Shown in pieces: positions 21,202-32,582 of a DNA stretch of 64,000 nt. The position numbers and the translations under genes were made by a program. How positions within the stretch are numbered: position 1 is the stretch's first letter; each line of letters begins with the position of its first letter. Origin of the DNA: Branchinecta lynchi (lineage: Eukaryota; Arthropoda; Branchiopoda; Anostraca; Branchinectidae); assembly GCA_023053575.1 (NCBI GenBank), contig JAKZAP010000022.1, positions 16,782,518 through 16,846,517 of the forward strand, in the 5' to 3' direction. Under the pieces are notes generated by a model. It was given only the letters and a program-made list of their open reading frames with translations. It was not told the origin of the DNA and did no database searches.

Positions 21202-23002
21202 TATTTTGATGAACTGGGTGGTTCAGGGATTTTACACCAAACTCCATGCAGAGTTTCGGTCTTCGATCGTGTAGAGAAGTGATTTTAAATTCACGCAGCA
21301 ACTCTTCATAAGACCTCTCGGCCACCTTTGACGCAATGATCAGGGCTCTTTTTTGAATCTTTTCAAGTCTAGCGGTCTGTTCGACCGTAAGGCCAAAATG
21401 CCAAACAGGTGCTCCATATTCTAGGTTTGGTCGGATAAAAGAAACATATATTCGGAACAAATGTGTAGTGGGTGCCCCATGCCTAGACATGAGCTTTAGC
21501 ATTTGAAGTCCGGCATTCCCTCGCTTTATCATGCTAGTCGTCTGCGCTTCCCATTTTAAATCATTAGTTAGGATTATCCCTAGGAGTTTAAGTTTTTCCA
21601 CTTTCAAAGAATCCGAAATTTCAGGTGAAAAAGTAGGGATGAAAGACTTAAAAAATGAAATTGTCATAGTGCACGATTTACTGTCATTTACAGTCATATT
21701 AGATTTCAAAGCTTGAATTTTTACTTTAGTCACGATATCTTGAACCTGACTCGAATCCTCTCTGTGACAAACTTCAACAAGTGTAAGATCATCCACATAC
21801 TTCCAACGATTCTCAAAATCATCCGCTATATCATTAATCATGACTAAAAACAAAATTGGACCTAGAATGGTACCCTGGGGCACGCCACAAAGTACCGCTT
21901 CTGGTTCAGAATAAACATTACGATACTTTAAAATCTGAGATCTATTTGTTAAAAAACTTTGAATTATTTTTATTACTCTGGTATTAACGTTAAAAATATG
22001 ATAAAGCTTAGAAATTAAAATTTTGTGGTCAATGAGATCGAAACCTTTTTTAAAATCAATTGCTATCAGGTTCAACCATTTACCGGGCTCATCAACATGC
22101 TGAAAAATAAAATGGAGTAGACTGATTAAATAATGGGAAGTTGACGTACATTTTCGGTTTCCATACTGTCGATGATCAAGCAAAGGTTCTATTTCTTTTT
22201 TGAGCCAATCAGCAACAAAACTTTCATATATTTTGCTGAATAATGGAGTCAGCGTAATTGGCCTTACGCCATCAAAATCCAACTCAGTATCTTTCTTTGG
22301 TATTGGTGTGACGTACCCTGTTTTCCAAACCTGTGGGTATTCTAAACTACTAGAAATACAATTGAATATATTTGTCAAAGGTTTTACAATTTTATCGGGA
22401 AACGCTTTAATTAACTGAATAGGAATGTCAATGGGTGTTATGCTTGTTCTTTTCAGCTTTTTCAATTTAGAACAAACTTGATCTTCGCTGATAAGTTTGA
22501 CATTATTTCCTTCAGTCGAAAATTCTGCAGTTTCATTTCCATCCAGCGGAGGTAGTGATTGGACAATTTTGGCAAGATGGGAATTTAGCTGATTTGCGAC
22601 GGTTACATCATCAGAATCTAGATTGAAATCAACAACAGAGGGTGTTTTCCCGCACATTCGCTTGATTTCTTTGTACCATTTGCTACTTTTTGACTCAAAT
22701 AAGTTATGGATTTTTTCATTATAATAATCAGCGGCAGCCCTTCTAGTCATCTTTCGGATTTTGTTTCGGAGTTTATTAGCTTGTTCTCTTTTACCATTTC
22801 TCAAAAGTTGTATCTTGTAACGGATTAGATCTTTGATTTCTTGCGTGATAAAGGGACGGTCAGTGTTGCAACGTTTAAACATTTTTTCGGGAAAAAATTC
22901 TTCATATTTTTGTCGGAGTTTCTCCTGCAGGATACTTGCTGACAAAGAAAAGGAAAAAAAATACACTGAGCTTTCAATAATGTAGTAAATGCACGAGATC
23001 AT
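21199..23002 (-). pseudogene. CR1/Jockey-group LINE, reverse transcriptase ORF
   Basis: A long minus-strand frame codes a LINE reverse transcriptase: linker with TRRAAADYYNEKIH, then YVTPIPKK, GVRPITLTP, IAIDFKKGFDLIDH (catalytic Asp), LCGVPQGTILGPILF and KYVDDLTLVE (YVDD box). It lacks the endonuclease and starts abruptly near 23000, so it is 5'-truncated. The last ~50 codons of the 650-codon frame (21050-21198) run into the 3.4 kb element and are not LINE. The true C terminus is at 17615-17822. Confidence 0.88.
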
Positions 23003-23663
23003 AAAATAAATATTTAAAAAAAAGAAAGGTCTAAAAAATCTTCTTCCTAGATGAAGTGCGGAGAAATGGCCAAGGGCAGAGACGTGAAGGTCTTGAGCAA
23101 TCGAAGATAACTTTTATAACTTTCGAAGATAACTTGGTTCTATTCTTGCGTTGCGTTTTTGTTTGTCTGCGTAAGCTCTGCGTTGCGTCGAGGCAAGCAC
23201 GACGCAGAGGCCGCGTAGCTGAATGTGAAAGGCTCGACGCGTCAATGTGAAACCGGCTTAAAGCGGAATTCACAGCGTCTAAATATTTGTCGGCAAAATA
23301 GCTTTAAGACGTCTAGGCGAAATCGCAGGATATGACTGACGGTGAGCGAAATCGCCGTACTCTATTTCCAGAAATACGAACAGAATACTACACTTGCAAC
23401 TGTGACGGCCAGGGTGCAACAAACCGCGGTGCAGCAACCCACACTGCAATCTCTTGAGCTGTCCTACATTCGTCGTTTCTGTGTTTCAAATTATTTGCCT
23501 GGCGTTGCCTTCGTCTCGGCTCGGAGCCGAATACTGAAGAAGCATTTTTTTTTAACCTGATGATCGCCAGCCGCGATGAATTGACCTTATTACAGCTTAG
23601 CGCTCCTAAGTGGACTAGTTTCTGTTAGTCACCCATGGTCTCACAATCAACACTTTTGTAGAT
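23003..23663. other. Intergenic, unassigned
   Basis: Contains the CG-rich repeat words shared with 17100-17420 (gacgcgtcaatgtgaaaccg). No gene seen. Confidence 0.45.
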
Positions 23664-24085
23664 ATAAGGCGTATTCTCGCTGTTCCCCGAGGACTCCACT
23701 TGAGGAGTCCCCGTGTTTTTGTTTGTCGCAGGGACTGACACTCCTTATTCTCGCGAGTCCCCACGGGCGAGGAATGCTCCGATTACCATCAACATCATCA
23801 AAAAAGGACTCCTTTTCATATTCGGAGGGGAATCAATTTTTGCTGGTGTTGGTGCACTGTAAAATTAAATAAAAACAGTCAGAATAAGCAAAACTTAAAA
23901 TGAAGGCGATCCAGACTAATTTCGTCAACTGCATATTTTATTTTCTAACAAAATCCATTTTGGAAGAGTTCCCCGTGTTCTCGCTGTTTCTGTACGCGGA
24001 GTCCGCGTGGAGTGACTCCCTCTATTCTCGTCGTTCCCTTCGATTCCCCGAGGAGTCCTCGGGGAACGGCGAGAATATGCCTATA
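23664..24085. mobile_element. MITE, AGGCGTATTCTCG family (copy 3)
   Basis: Element 23667-24082, 416 bp, starting aggcgtattctcgctg and ending cggcgagaatatgcct, flanked by ATA on both sides. Nearly the same size as copy 1. Confidence 0.82.
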
Positions 24086-24696
24086 GTAAAAGTCGGATCC
24101 ATAACGGAGTGGGTCACTTTCACTTTCTGCTGCTGAGGTTTATGCAAAACCTCAATAATCTTGATGACTATCTCTCCTTGTCGATGCAAAATCTCCGGCC
24201 TCTCCGGGTAGCTAGCGGAAGAAAGGCAGACGTGGTGTACCTGCTCCCAAAGATAGCGGTGATTGATTGACACAGGATTTGAGTCGTACGGACACGCTTA
24301 CTCCTTCTTCCTGAGGATCGCTGGCGTGTTTTGGACTTAGGTTGCAGATTTTGCACTCACTAACAGTGGGAATACTCGATAAGGATTCCCCGGACGGATT
24401 TTCTTCATTTTCATCACACAGTTGAAAAAATCTCAAGTTTTCCACACTGAAGTGATGACGGCGCCGAAAATCCGGACAGGAATTCCGGCCTGGAAGCAGC
24501 CGACTCGGATTGTGTGTCAAGGCGTTACCTGTGGATCTATTCTACCATGTCTGACCCAAGTGCTGATGGTGAGGCATGGGGGATTAACAGAAACTAGTCC
24601 GCTTGGAAGCGGTGAACTGGAATATGACGAATTGGGCTTAAAGCACACGCAGTCAGTGAGAACCAGGGACACTGTGGAGCGACTTGCATCGCAATC
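24086..24696. other. Downstream of ALKBH4; includes a hairpin-repeat segment
   Basis: 24380-24540 belongs to the hairpin family seen at 11300-11960 (aagtgatgacggcgccgaaa, caggaattccgg). No gene or clear poly(A) signal found. Confidence 0.45.
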
Positions 24697-25266
24697 TCAC
24701 GCTTCACTCCTTACTGTTTTCCCTGGATAATAATTCCTCCCCCTTCTTAATATTTCGTTTGCCACCTCATTCGTACCATCCAGATACCAGGGCGTAAACT
24801 CCCTAAGGGCAATACACACCCGCCTGCCCAAGATATCACTTCTTAACACTGCATGTTCCCAGAGGTACCTCGCCTCTCCGTACAAAATCATCAAGGAATT
24901 TACGGGCATGGGAAGCCTTAGAGCCACGTTTTCGTCAATACTACGCTTCCCTTGGAAGTTGATTTCTGCGAGGTTGTATTTACTATTGCCTCCGTCATAT
25001 TTAGTAAGGGTTAAGTACGAGTCGCCAAGGATGTTGACTGTGACTATCCTCTCGCCCCAGACCCAGCAGTCGTCTATATGCTTGTCAATATATGCCCCGG
25101 TTTCTGGGCGGTATTCCAGGGAACAGTTTTCGATAATCGCGTAGTCTTTCATGAGGTCCACGTTTTCGGCTAGTTTCTTGTGGAGCGGTTCGAATATGTG
25201 AGGAAAGCCGTTGAACTCGCCGGCTTTAAGTTTCTTCTCTTTGAAGTTCGTCTTGGGCCCGAAATT
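24697..25266 (-). CDS. ALKBH4: ALKBH4 exon 4 (catalytic, with stop)
   Basis: 189 codons plus TGA at 24699-24697. Carries the double-stranded beta-helix with HxD..H and the RRVC..RE motif. Acceptor tatttttcag directly before 25266. Confidence 0.94.
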   Translation of the reverse strand, partial: NFGPKTNFKEKKLKAGEFNGFPHIFEPLHKKLAENVDLMKDYAIIENCSLEYRPETGAYIDKHIDDCWVWGERIVTVNILGDSYLTLTKYDGGNSKYNLAEINFQGKRSIDENVALRLPMPVNSLMILYGEARYLWEHAVLRSDILGRRVCIALREFTPWYLDGTNEVANEILRRGRNYYPGKTVRSEA

Positions 25267-28200
25267 CTGAAAAATATAAGCTTTAAAGCACAACTCTTAC
25301 TAGAAATTATCTTTCACTATAGAATGGCTCAGGTATATCGTTTTCAAAAATACCATTAGCCTACTTTCCACGAGGAATTAGCGATTTTCTTGTTAGCTCT
25401 TGTCCGCTTTATCCAGCCTGCCCTCTCTCCGGCGCGGCGGCTGGACGCAAAACATTTGAAAACTGAGCACGCCTTGGTTAAAACTAGGAAACCATGCAAA
25501 ACAAAAGAAGACCAAAATAGAAGGTAATACGAGGTTTACCTGATGGTCTACCATTCCTTCCAAAATGAAGAAGAATACTTTCAAGCTTCTCATGTCTTCA
25601 TTTGTGAAAGAGTCGTTGATGGGCCTTGAAGCTTCCAGCAAAGTTTGCTTTGCGTGACTGTCAAAACTCGGCTAGGCCGAAAAAAATCTAAAATGTCTTA
25701 GGTAAACAACAAAACAATGGCAAAAGGCGGGGATTTCAGAATCTTATAATCCCATAGATAGCTAGAGATAATATGAAAGGCAGAATTAGCAAGATGGGTA
25801 CTTTAAAGCAGAACCCCAATTGAAAATGTGTAGTTTTATAATAGGCTACAACTTAATCCGGACAGGGGAAATTTAAAGCTGATTTTGAGACCCTAGCAAG
25901 CAGCAGACCCAATACTCTTGATGACGAACTCTTCTTGCCGACGCAAAATTGCCGTATACCTAGCGGAAGAGCCGGAAGCGGTATCACAGCTACTCACAAA
26001 ATTGCCGTGATTGGTTAAAACAGGATTGAGTTGTTGAGTTTGAGTCGCTAGTGCTACGTTTTCTCGTTCTTCCCGAGGAACATTTCTGGAGTATACGCGA
26101 CAAAGACAAATGGACAGTACTTCCAAGAGACTACTAAGACCACCCCTAAATTAGACTGAGCGTTATCTATTATCTTTTATTTCCTATTTCACCCAATAAT
26201 TTAATCCTAGTTAAAGGACCCCTCTTGCTTATTCTGCCTTTTATGGTATACCTAGCTCCCTTGTGGAATTATAAGCTTCTAAAATCCTAACCTTTCTCCA
26301 TTGTTTCATTTTCTGCCTAAGAATTTTAGCGCTTTTTCGGCCATGCCGAGTTTTGCCCGTCACACAAAGCAAAGTTTGTCGGAGTCTTTAATGCCCACTG
26401 ACAACTCTTTCAAACATAAGGATATGAGAATATTATGTTTTTACTTCTTTTATTTACTTAGTTTTCCATCGTTTTAACCACGGCGTGTTCAGTTTTCAAA
26501 CATTTTGCTCCCACCTGCCGCGTCGGAGAGCAGAAAGGCTGGTCAGTGCGCTAACAAGAAAATCGCTAATTTCGGGTGGAAAGTAATGGTATTTTTGAAA
26601 AACTTTTTTTCTGATCCCTTTCATGGGCAAAAGATCATTTCTAGTAAGAGTTGTGCTTTAAGTTAAAGGATATTCAGAAGTTGTACATATAGATGAAATG
26701 CCTATTTATATGATTGTGTCATGTGTTAATTCCCGTGAATGACGATCCAATGCTAGCTCTTCTTACTTCTGTCCTATGTGTGGTCATTCTAGTAAGAGTT
26801 GTGCTTTAAGTTAAAGGATATTCAGAAGTTGTACATATAGATGAAATGCCTATTTATATGATTGTGTCATGTGTTAATTCCCGTGAATGACGATCCAATG
26901 CTAGCTCTTCCTTACTTCTGTCCTATGTGTGGTCATGAGGACGAAAGCGTAGTACATTTGATGTGTGATTGTGTGGAATTGAATGAATGGAGAAAGGAGG
27001 TATTTGGTGAGAGAGTGTTTAATGAAGAATAGATGGTAAGGATGATGAAGGATGAGTGTTTTGTTACTGTAAAAATACTTGGACGTTTCTTCAGGCTTGC
27101 GATGGAGCATAGAAGGAGATTTTTAGAATAGGAGCTGCGTGTTATCTATGTAAGTGAGTGCGTTTCTTAGAATTTTTGTTGCCATGGCCCTCGGTCTTTT
27201 TTGGTAAATTATATTCTATTCTATTCATGTAGAATACAAACTGTTAAGGAAAAAAAGTACATTATTTATTTAATGCAATAGTATCCGTCTTGACACAGTA
27301 GCATGCAGTGGCATCAGTAACTTGATTTTCGACAATCATCATCAGTCTGCCTGTTTTCGACTTTCTTTCCACAGTTGGTTTCGTTCTTTTGCTCTCTGGT
27401 TTAAACCTGATCTTTTCAGAGAGAGTCTTTGTCATAGCAAGTGCATTTTCGGCTATTAGATTAATTTCTATCGCTGTTTAATAAGCAGCTATCAAGGGTG
27501 ACGTCTGAACTGGCTTGGGCACTTAATTAACCGCGAACTGGCTCAAGGAAATCTCGAGGCTCTGAGATGGAGATTTGCTAGCGAGCAAATTGATGGGCCT
27601 CTGCGTATGTGACACGTGGAAAACAAAAAACAGCTTAAACTAAATGCCCCCCCCCCCCCCGCCCCACCCAGGCTAGTACTAAACATTTAAAATTAGTAAT
27701 ATGTATGATGACTAACCTGTTTCCGTCGGCCACTCTGCGATGTTGCCCATTCAATCGAGTCACAGTCCGATAAAAGCTTTTCGGATTCTTCTGGAGTCAT
27801 GAAGTGTTCCTACAAAAGGAAAGGGAAAGTCAAAGTAGCCTTCATAGCCACTTATGATTAATGACATCATTTAATTTTCATACTTAATATTAGACTAATA
27901 GCATATTTATTTTCATTCCTCTTACAAAATAAATTTTTCAGTTTGTGAAGGCTTATTGAAGTAATTACAGCCCAGAGACAAAGCACACACTGGTAAAATC
28001 CAGTGATAGGGGGGGGGGGGGTATAAACATGCTCTTGGACACTTAAAACTATTTATCTGTTCATAATATTACAACCTTATCTATAGGATATGTTAGGTTC
28101 TGGAAAGAAACAGATCAACGGATGTGGTATATTTTGTCACCATACCGCAAATAGCAAGACAGATTCACTGGACCATAATCTAATGATCTGAGTGCAAAAG

Positions 28201-31200
28201 TGACTATGACAACTATATGGGCCACCTCCTTTGTGGTACAATCTAAGCATTCCAGAATTTCGCTTAAACGGAGTAGGACTTACCGAGGGCCCCGCTCAAG
28301 GTAGCTAGGTAATTCAATGTACCTAACTGAAGTACTGATCCCACTCACGACTCACCTGAGACATGGAATCTGTAGAGACAAGTAAAGGCTAGCTAACAAA
28401 TGGGGTAGGCATGGATATCATAGAACCCCACTAGGTAAAAGACTGAGTAGATATACGGGTTGCTTTCTGGTAGCTATATATGGGACCTGGGTCTGTTCCA
28501 GACTGCAGTGTGGAAACAAGATCTACTGTACCTGTATGTAAACACCTTCAATTTCTAGAGGACTGCCCTCATGTGAGCAGTCTCCCGAAAAAACCTGTGG
28601 TAGCAGCCAGAACTTCTTGCATGTTAGGCAGTATTCATATACAGGTTGCTAAAAAAAATAGGAGTTGTATTACTTGCTTTTTTATGACTTAGTGTGTAAG
28701 TTTTGTTTTGGAGGACAACTCTGGATCCAATAGACTAGGTCTGTAAGACAAATAAAGAAATAAGCATAGTTTCCAATACTGGGATGAAACAAATGATAAA
28801 CTAACAATAGATACAATACAGAACAAGACCAAAGGTTTCGATGGGATCCCACAAAATTAATACTTGATCCAGACAATTGCATCTTGTAGATAGGCTTACC
28901 TGGGTAATGTAATTCCTTTACTTTTAACTATTAACATTTGTATTATTAAAATTTAGAAACAGATTAATGCCAATGGCTAGTCACCTGAGAAAACCAAATT
29001 CAGGTATGGATTCGGCATGTGTGTTTACCCCTATACGTCATCTCTACTTTGACGAAACTAATCGAAACTACCTTACTTCTGCCAAATATCCTGTTTCGTC
29101 CGGATTCCGGATGTACTACTTTTCCGCAAAACATTAAAGTTCAAAACGAATCAGCATATCTACTTACACCTATATCGAACCTCTAATCATCTTCAGTATA
29201 AACTGTAACTTTTAACAAATTTCAGGTTTTGGCCAGATTCTGGGCGAACTACTCGTAGGGCGAGAAAATACTTTTCATAATTCTAAACGTGATTCTAAAT
29301 TAGTGAACCTTTATGGAAAATATTTGTTGAGTTTTTTGCGATTATTTTATATTTCTTTATCTTTTTTACTGCACTTACGCCCTTGGGCAGTGCGTCATAA
29401 ATTCATTCATTCATTCATTCATATACGGATTCAGCATGCCTCCTCATCACTACATTGAATCTCTAATCAACTTTAGATAAGACTTTTTAAGATTTTCCGG
29501 TTTCGGCCGGATTCCCGGCTGACTATATGTCCAGGTAAACTGATTGTCATATATGGATTCAGCATGTTTTTATAACCCTAAATCAAACATTTAATCAAAT
29601 TCAAATAAAGCTTTTGTTTTTCACAAATGTTCCGGTTTCGACCGTATTCCGGGCGAACTACTTGTCCGGGTAAAAAACGATTATCATATACGGATTCAGC
29701 ATGTCTTCTTACCCCTAAATCGAAGATTTAATCAGCTTCAAATAGAACTTTTATTGTACGGCGATCGTACACTGACTTTTTAAAACACTATTTTGATCCC
29801 TTAATTTGAAACCCCACCCCTAAGTATGGGGCTACAGGGCTCATCTACGAACTTGACCAGTACTTTGACCCAAACAGCCCTCATGCCAAGTTTGAATAAA
29901 ATACCTCAACCACTTCGAGAGTTTCGTGCTAACAGACGGACGGACGGACAACTTTTACAAAATCATAGGTATCCCGTCACTTACGTTTTGGGATCCCAAA
30001 GACAACACAGTGAATCCCAATAAGACTTTACGAGAGTGCCACCGTTTAATACATTTTTTGCAGCTGGTTCCAGAATTTTCACACCACTCCTGGAATCAAA
30101 GCAGGAAAAAGCCCTGAGTTCAATTTGTTCTAGAAAAGGCAGCAAGATCTTATAACACCCTCGATCTGCCGACTCGATCACTGAGTTTCCTTTTGAGGTT
30201 TGATAACGAGCCACAGTTTCCGTTGGTCCTGGTGAAATAATTTCACTTTGACAGTAAGCTCCCTGACATTAGGGTAGCCACTAAAAAAAAAATTTTTTGG
30301 ATGGAAAATAAACACCCAGCTTGAAAAAAGGATCCACATTTGAAAACATGGGCCTCAGAACAATCTTGAATATATGCTGGCAACAAAAAATCAGCAATGC
30401 AGAAATACACACAAAAACAGGTCAGCCTTCTGTCAATGAGTTGCTGAAAAGAAGGCAGTGGACATAGCTGGGACACGTCCTTCGTATGGAAGAGAGCGGC
30501 TTTCCTCAAACAACCTATGGCTGGAAGCCACATGGAAGAAGAAAGCGAGGCCGCCACAAAAACACATTGAGGCGAACATATGACCGAGATCTGAGGACGG
30601 CTGGTACCTCGCTAGTACCTGAATGGGAAGACGTCAGAGCACAGGGATCAACGAGGGATGGGTGGAGAGGCTTTGTCGATGCCCTATGCGCCACCGATGG
30701 CTCTGGTGGAACTAAGGTCTAAGGTAAGGTCCCTCATTAATAACAAAGTGAAGTCGATCAAAACGCGACAAAGTGACTTTCCTGCCATAACCCCGACAAA
30801 GAAGCAAAAACAGCAGCTGCATCAAAATGAAATGTCAGCACTAGTTTTTTACCTATAGTGGTCCAAAAGTAATTTCCCTGGATAGGATATTTATAGTATG
30901 TATAAGCTTCAGTTATTTATTGCAGGTATGTTTCTTCCCCAAAGTTGTCCCTGATGTTCAACAGCCTGATGAGGACCCTTGCCAAGAAGGACAAAGTATT
31001 GCTGCCAAAACATAGTAGCTGAGGTTTATGTTTTATGAATTATTTTTTTAATAACAATACCAAAAAAGACATTAATAAAATCAGATATTTAAAGAAAGAA
31101 TCATTAATTGTCTTTCCACAGGTTCAGTTTCCAGCTTGAGCAGCTTATGCCTGAAGAGGACCCTTGCCACGAGAGGATAAATTATAGCTATAATGAAATG

Positions 31201-32473
31201 TGGCTGACATATCAGTTTTGCATTGTCAACTATGTTTCGCTATCAGCTTGTGCTGACAGAATATCCATCAACGATGTACGGAGCTTCAAATCGCCCAGAC
31301 AGGCCACTGACAAGTATCCATTTTAGCTGGAAAGAAAAAGAAGAGACAGCTGATTACAAACCAAATGCAGAAAAAAATCTCTATCTTTCAACAACCCAAA
31401 GGAGCAGCAAAAACAGAAGACGTTCCCAAAACCCAATCGCAGTACCAGTTTAACTCCAAGCAATTTTCAAGGAAGAAATTCACAAAATCAGATATATAAG
31501 GAAGAATCTTTAACTGTTTTTCCACAAGTCCACTTTTCATCTTGAGCAGCTTGAGCCTGAAGAGGACCCTTACCAAGAAGGGCAGAAATATAGCTGTATT
31601 AAAATATAGCTGACATAATTCCTTTGCACTGTCAAATTTTGTTCACAGTCAGCTTGGGCTGAAGGATTTTTTATGCATTGTTTCAATATAAGTTTTCTGG
31701 GAAAAAAATCACTGCAATTTGTCTTTTTTAAGCTTTAGGTACAATCTCCAAATGTGCACAACCTGCGATGGCTCCTTTTGTTACATAACAATAAAACAAG
31801 GAATAGAAGAAGCTAAGGTTTATTTATTAGAGGGGATGCAGTGAGAGCAAGCCCTACCCTTGGCCATAACTACTTGTCATTTATCCATATGGGTTATTAT
31901 GAAAAAACCTGCATTCACCTGCATTTAGTCAAACCTACAGGCTACAGCAGTCAACCACAAACCCCTGATTTTTGGATACCCTATGCAAACGCTGGATATG
32001 TCTAGCGTTTGGCATACCCTATGCCTAACGCTGGATACACTATGCCAGGTGCTGGATACTGTAACCCAGTAAAATATTGATGATTTGAGTGAAGCTAAAA
32101 AATTAACCAATCAGAAATCTTTTCTATTGAGGTAAGTCAGGGTTAGGATACCAACAGGTATCAAGCGTTTGGCATAGGGTATCCAACGTTTGGCATAGGC
32201 TATGCTAAATACAGGCTAGATTTATACAGGATATATACAGATATAGATATATACAGGCTAGATATACCCAGCGTTTGGCATAGGGTATCCAAAAATCAGG
32301 GATTTGTGGTAGACTGGGCTACAGCCCAATCCAAATAATGTTACTTGCCAGGATTGACTTACCGAGCTTTCTATGGTAGTTGATGACTCCACAAAATCTT
32401 TATCAAAGACTTTTTCACATTCAATGCAAAATCGGTATCCTTTACAACCACAGGCTCGAACTGTTCCAGCCAT
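24697..32473 (-). CDS. ALKBH4: ALKBH4-type Fe(II)/2-oxoglutarate dioxygenase, four exons
   Basis: ALKBH4 is an AlkB-family dioxygenase linked to demethylation of actin and DNA. Minus-strand exons: 32473-32363, 28648-28532, 27809-27717 and 25266-24697, all phase 0 with GT..AG, giving 296 residues against 302 in human. The N terminus has the family Cys motif (ACGCKGYRFCIECE, residues 7-20). Exon 3 ends SQSGRRKQ and exon 4 opens NFGPKTNFKEKKLK, as in human. The iron ligands appear as H170 and D172 in IDKHIDDCWVWGER and H245 in WEHAVLR, with the 2-oxoglutarate Arg in GRRVCIALREF. Introns hold an hAT MITE, an RTE fragment, a foldback and other repeats. I see no breaks in the coding exons. Confidence 0.93.
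25285..26670. repeat. Long inverted repeat (foldback) in ALKBH4 intron 3
   Basis: Left arm from about 25285 and right arm to about 26665 match in inverse: ctttaaagcacaactcttac, caaaaataccatta, ttagcgattttcttgttag and tttgaaaactga. Further in, agcaaagtttgctttg (25638) pairs with caaagcaaagtttg (26367). Arms are several hundred bp with indels. Its left tip lies about 20 nt from exon 4. Confidence 0.75.
26636..26933. repeat. Tandem duplication, ~148 bp unit
   Basis: ctagtaagagttgtgcttta through acttctgtcctatgtgtggt is repeated almost exactly. The second copy leads into LINE coding sequence. Confidence 0.88.
26885..27226 (+). pseudogene. 3' end of an I/RNase H-type LINE
   Basis: Frame reads YFCPMCGHEDESVVHLMCDC (the C-terminal Cys/His motif of LINEs) and continues to TAG at 27129-27131, with one internal TAG. 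It ends in an (ATTCT)n tail at 27211-27226. Confidence 0.75.
27227..27716 (-). other. ALKBH4 intron 3, part next to exon 3
   Basis: No gene or clear repeat seen; a C run at 27646-27660. Confidence 0.5.
27717..27809 (-). CDS. ALKBH4: ALKBH4 exon 3
   Basis: 31 codons, EHFMTPEESEKLL.. to SQSGRRKQ; acceptor ttgtag, donor gttagt. The ending is identical to the human SQSGRRKQ. Confidence 0.93.
27810..28531 (-). other. ALKBH4 intron 2
   Basis: No gene or clear repeat; G run at 28008-28020. Confidence 0.55.
28532..28648 (-). CDS. ALKBH4: ALKBH4 exon 2
   Basis: 39 codons beginning QPVYEYCLTCKKF and ending IEGVYIQ; acceptor tttttag, donor gtacag. Matches the Y-x-Y-C and G-V-x-L/I region before EDF in the human protein. 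It is too short to be called from open frames alone. Confidence 0.85.
28824..30005. repeat. CAAGACC/GGGATCCC-ended repeat (copy R3)
   Basis: Starts caagaccaaaggtttcgatg, ends cacttacgttttgggatccc. Tandem units with cggtttcg(g/a)ccg(g/t)attccgg. Interrupted at 29277-29421 by a LINE tail. Confidence 0.8.
29277..29421 (+). mobile_element. Short LINE 3' end inserted in repeat R3
   Basis: About 145 bp ending in an (ATTC)n tail, with a small hairpin actgcacttacgcccttggg/cagt before it. It cleanly splits the unit word ttttcat-atacggattcagc of the host repeat. Confidence 0.6.
30358..30722 (+). pseudogene. 3' end of an RTE-like LINE
   Basis: Reads NELLKRRQWT(stop)LGHVLRM, then PHGRRKRGRHKNTLRRTYDRD and DGWRGFVDALCATDG before TAA at 30722. 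This is the C-terminal signature of RTE-type elements. One internal stop replaces an expected Trp. Lies in ALKBH4 intron 1. Confidence 0.78.
30930..31690. repeat. Hairpin repeat, GAGGACCCTTG family
   Basis: Three or more units with ttgagcagctt(g/a)tgcctgaagag, gacccttgcca(c/a)gag and atatagctgta..tagctgacata. The same family is at 42740-43520, where the arms are clearly inverted. Confidence 0.6.
31940..32324. mobile_element. hAT-type MITE with 8 bp target duplication
   Basis: Element 31948-32316, 369 bp. It starts cagtcaaccacaaacccctg and ends gggatttgtggtagactg, with inverted ends of about 45 bp. The 8 bp ggctacag is repeated exactly at 31940-31947 and 32317-32324. Many (c)caaacgctgg/gcgtttggcata words inside. 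Lies in ALKBH4 intron 1, about 40 bp from exon 1. A diverged copy is at 60747-61014. Confidence 0.9.
32363..32473 (-). CDS. ALKBH4: ALKBH4 exon 1
   Basis: 37 codons from the ATG at 32473, with CGCKGYRFCIEC; donor gtaagt at 32362. Confidence 0.9.
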
Positions 32474-32582
32474 GGCTTTTCAGTTCTTTCCTTCAGTCTT
32501 ACTTGCCTTAATGACTGGCACTTGGGTTGGGTCTCACTAATGATCCCTTTCAGCCTCTATTGCTTCTATTTGTTGTTGTTGT
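32474..32582 (-). promoter_or_regulatory. Upstream region of ALKBH4
   Basis: Only about 110 bp separate the ALKBH4 start codon from an hAT element. No motif is clear enough to name. Confidence 0.35.

Noticed and set aside
25393..26126. Minus-strand frames in ALKBH4 intron 3 as extra exons
   Set aside because: They fall in the foldback arms and spacer, and exons 3 and 4 already join exactly as in human ALKBH4.
28480..28692. 70-codon plus-strand frame
   Set aside because: It is antisense to ALKBH4 exon 2.
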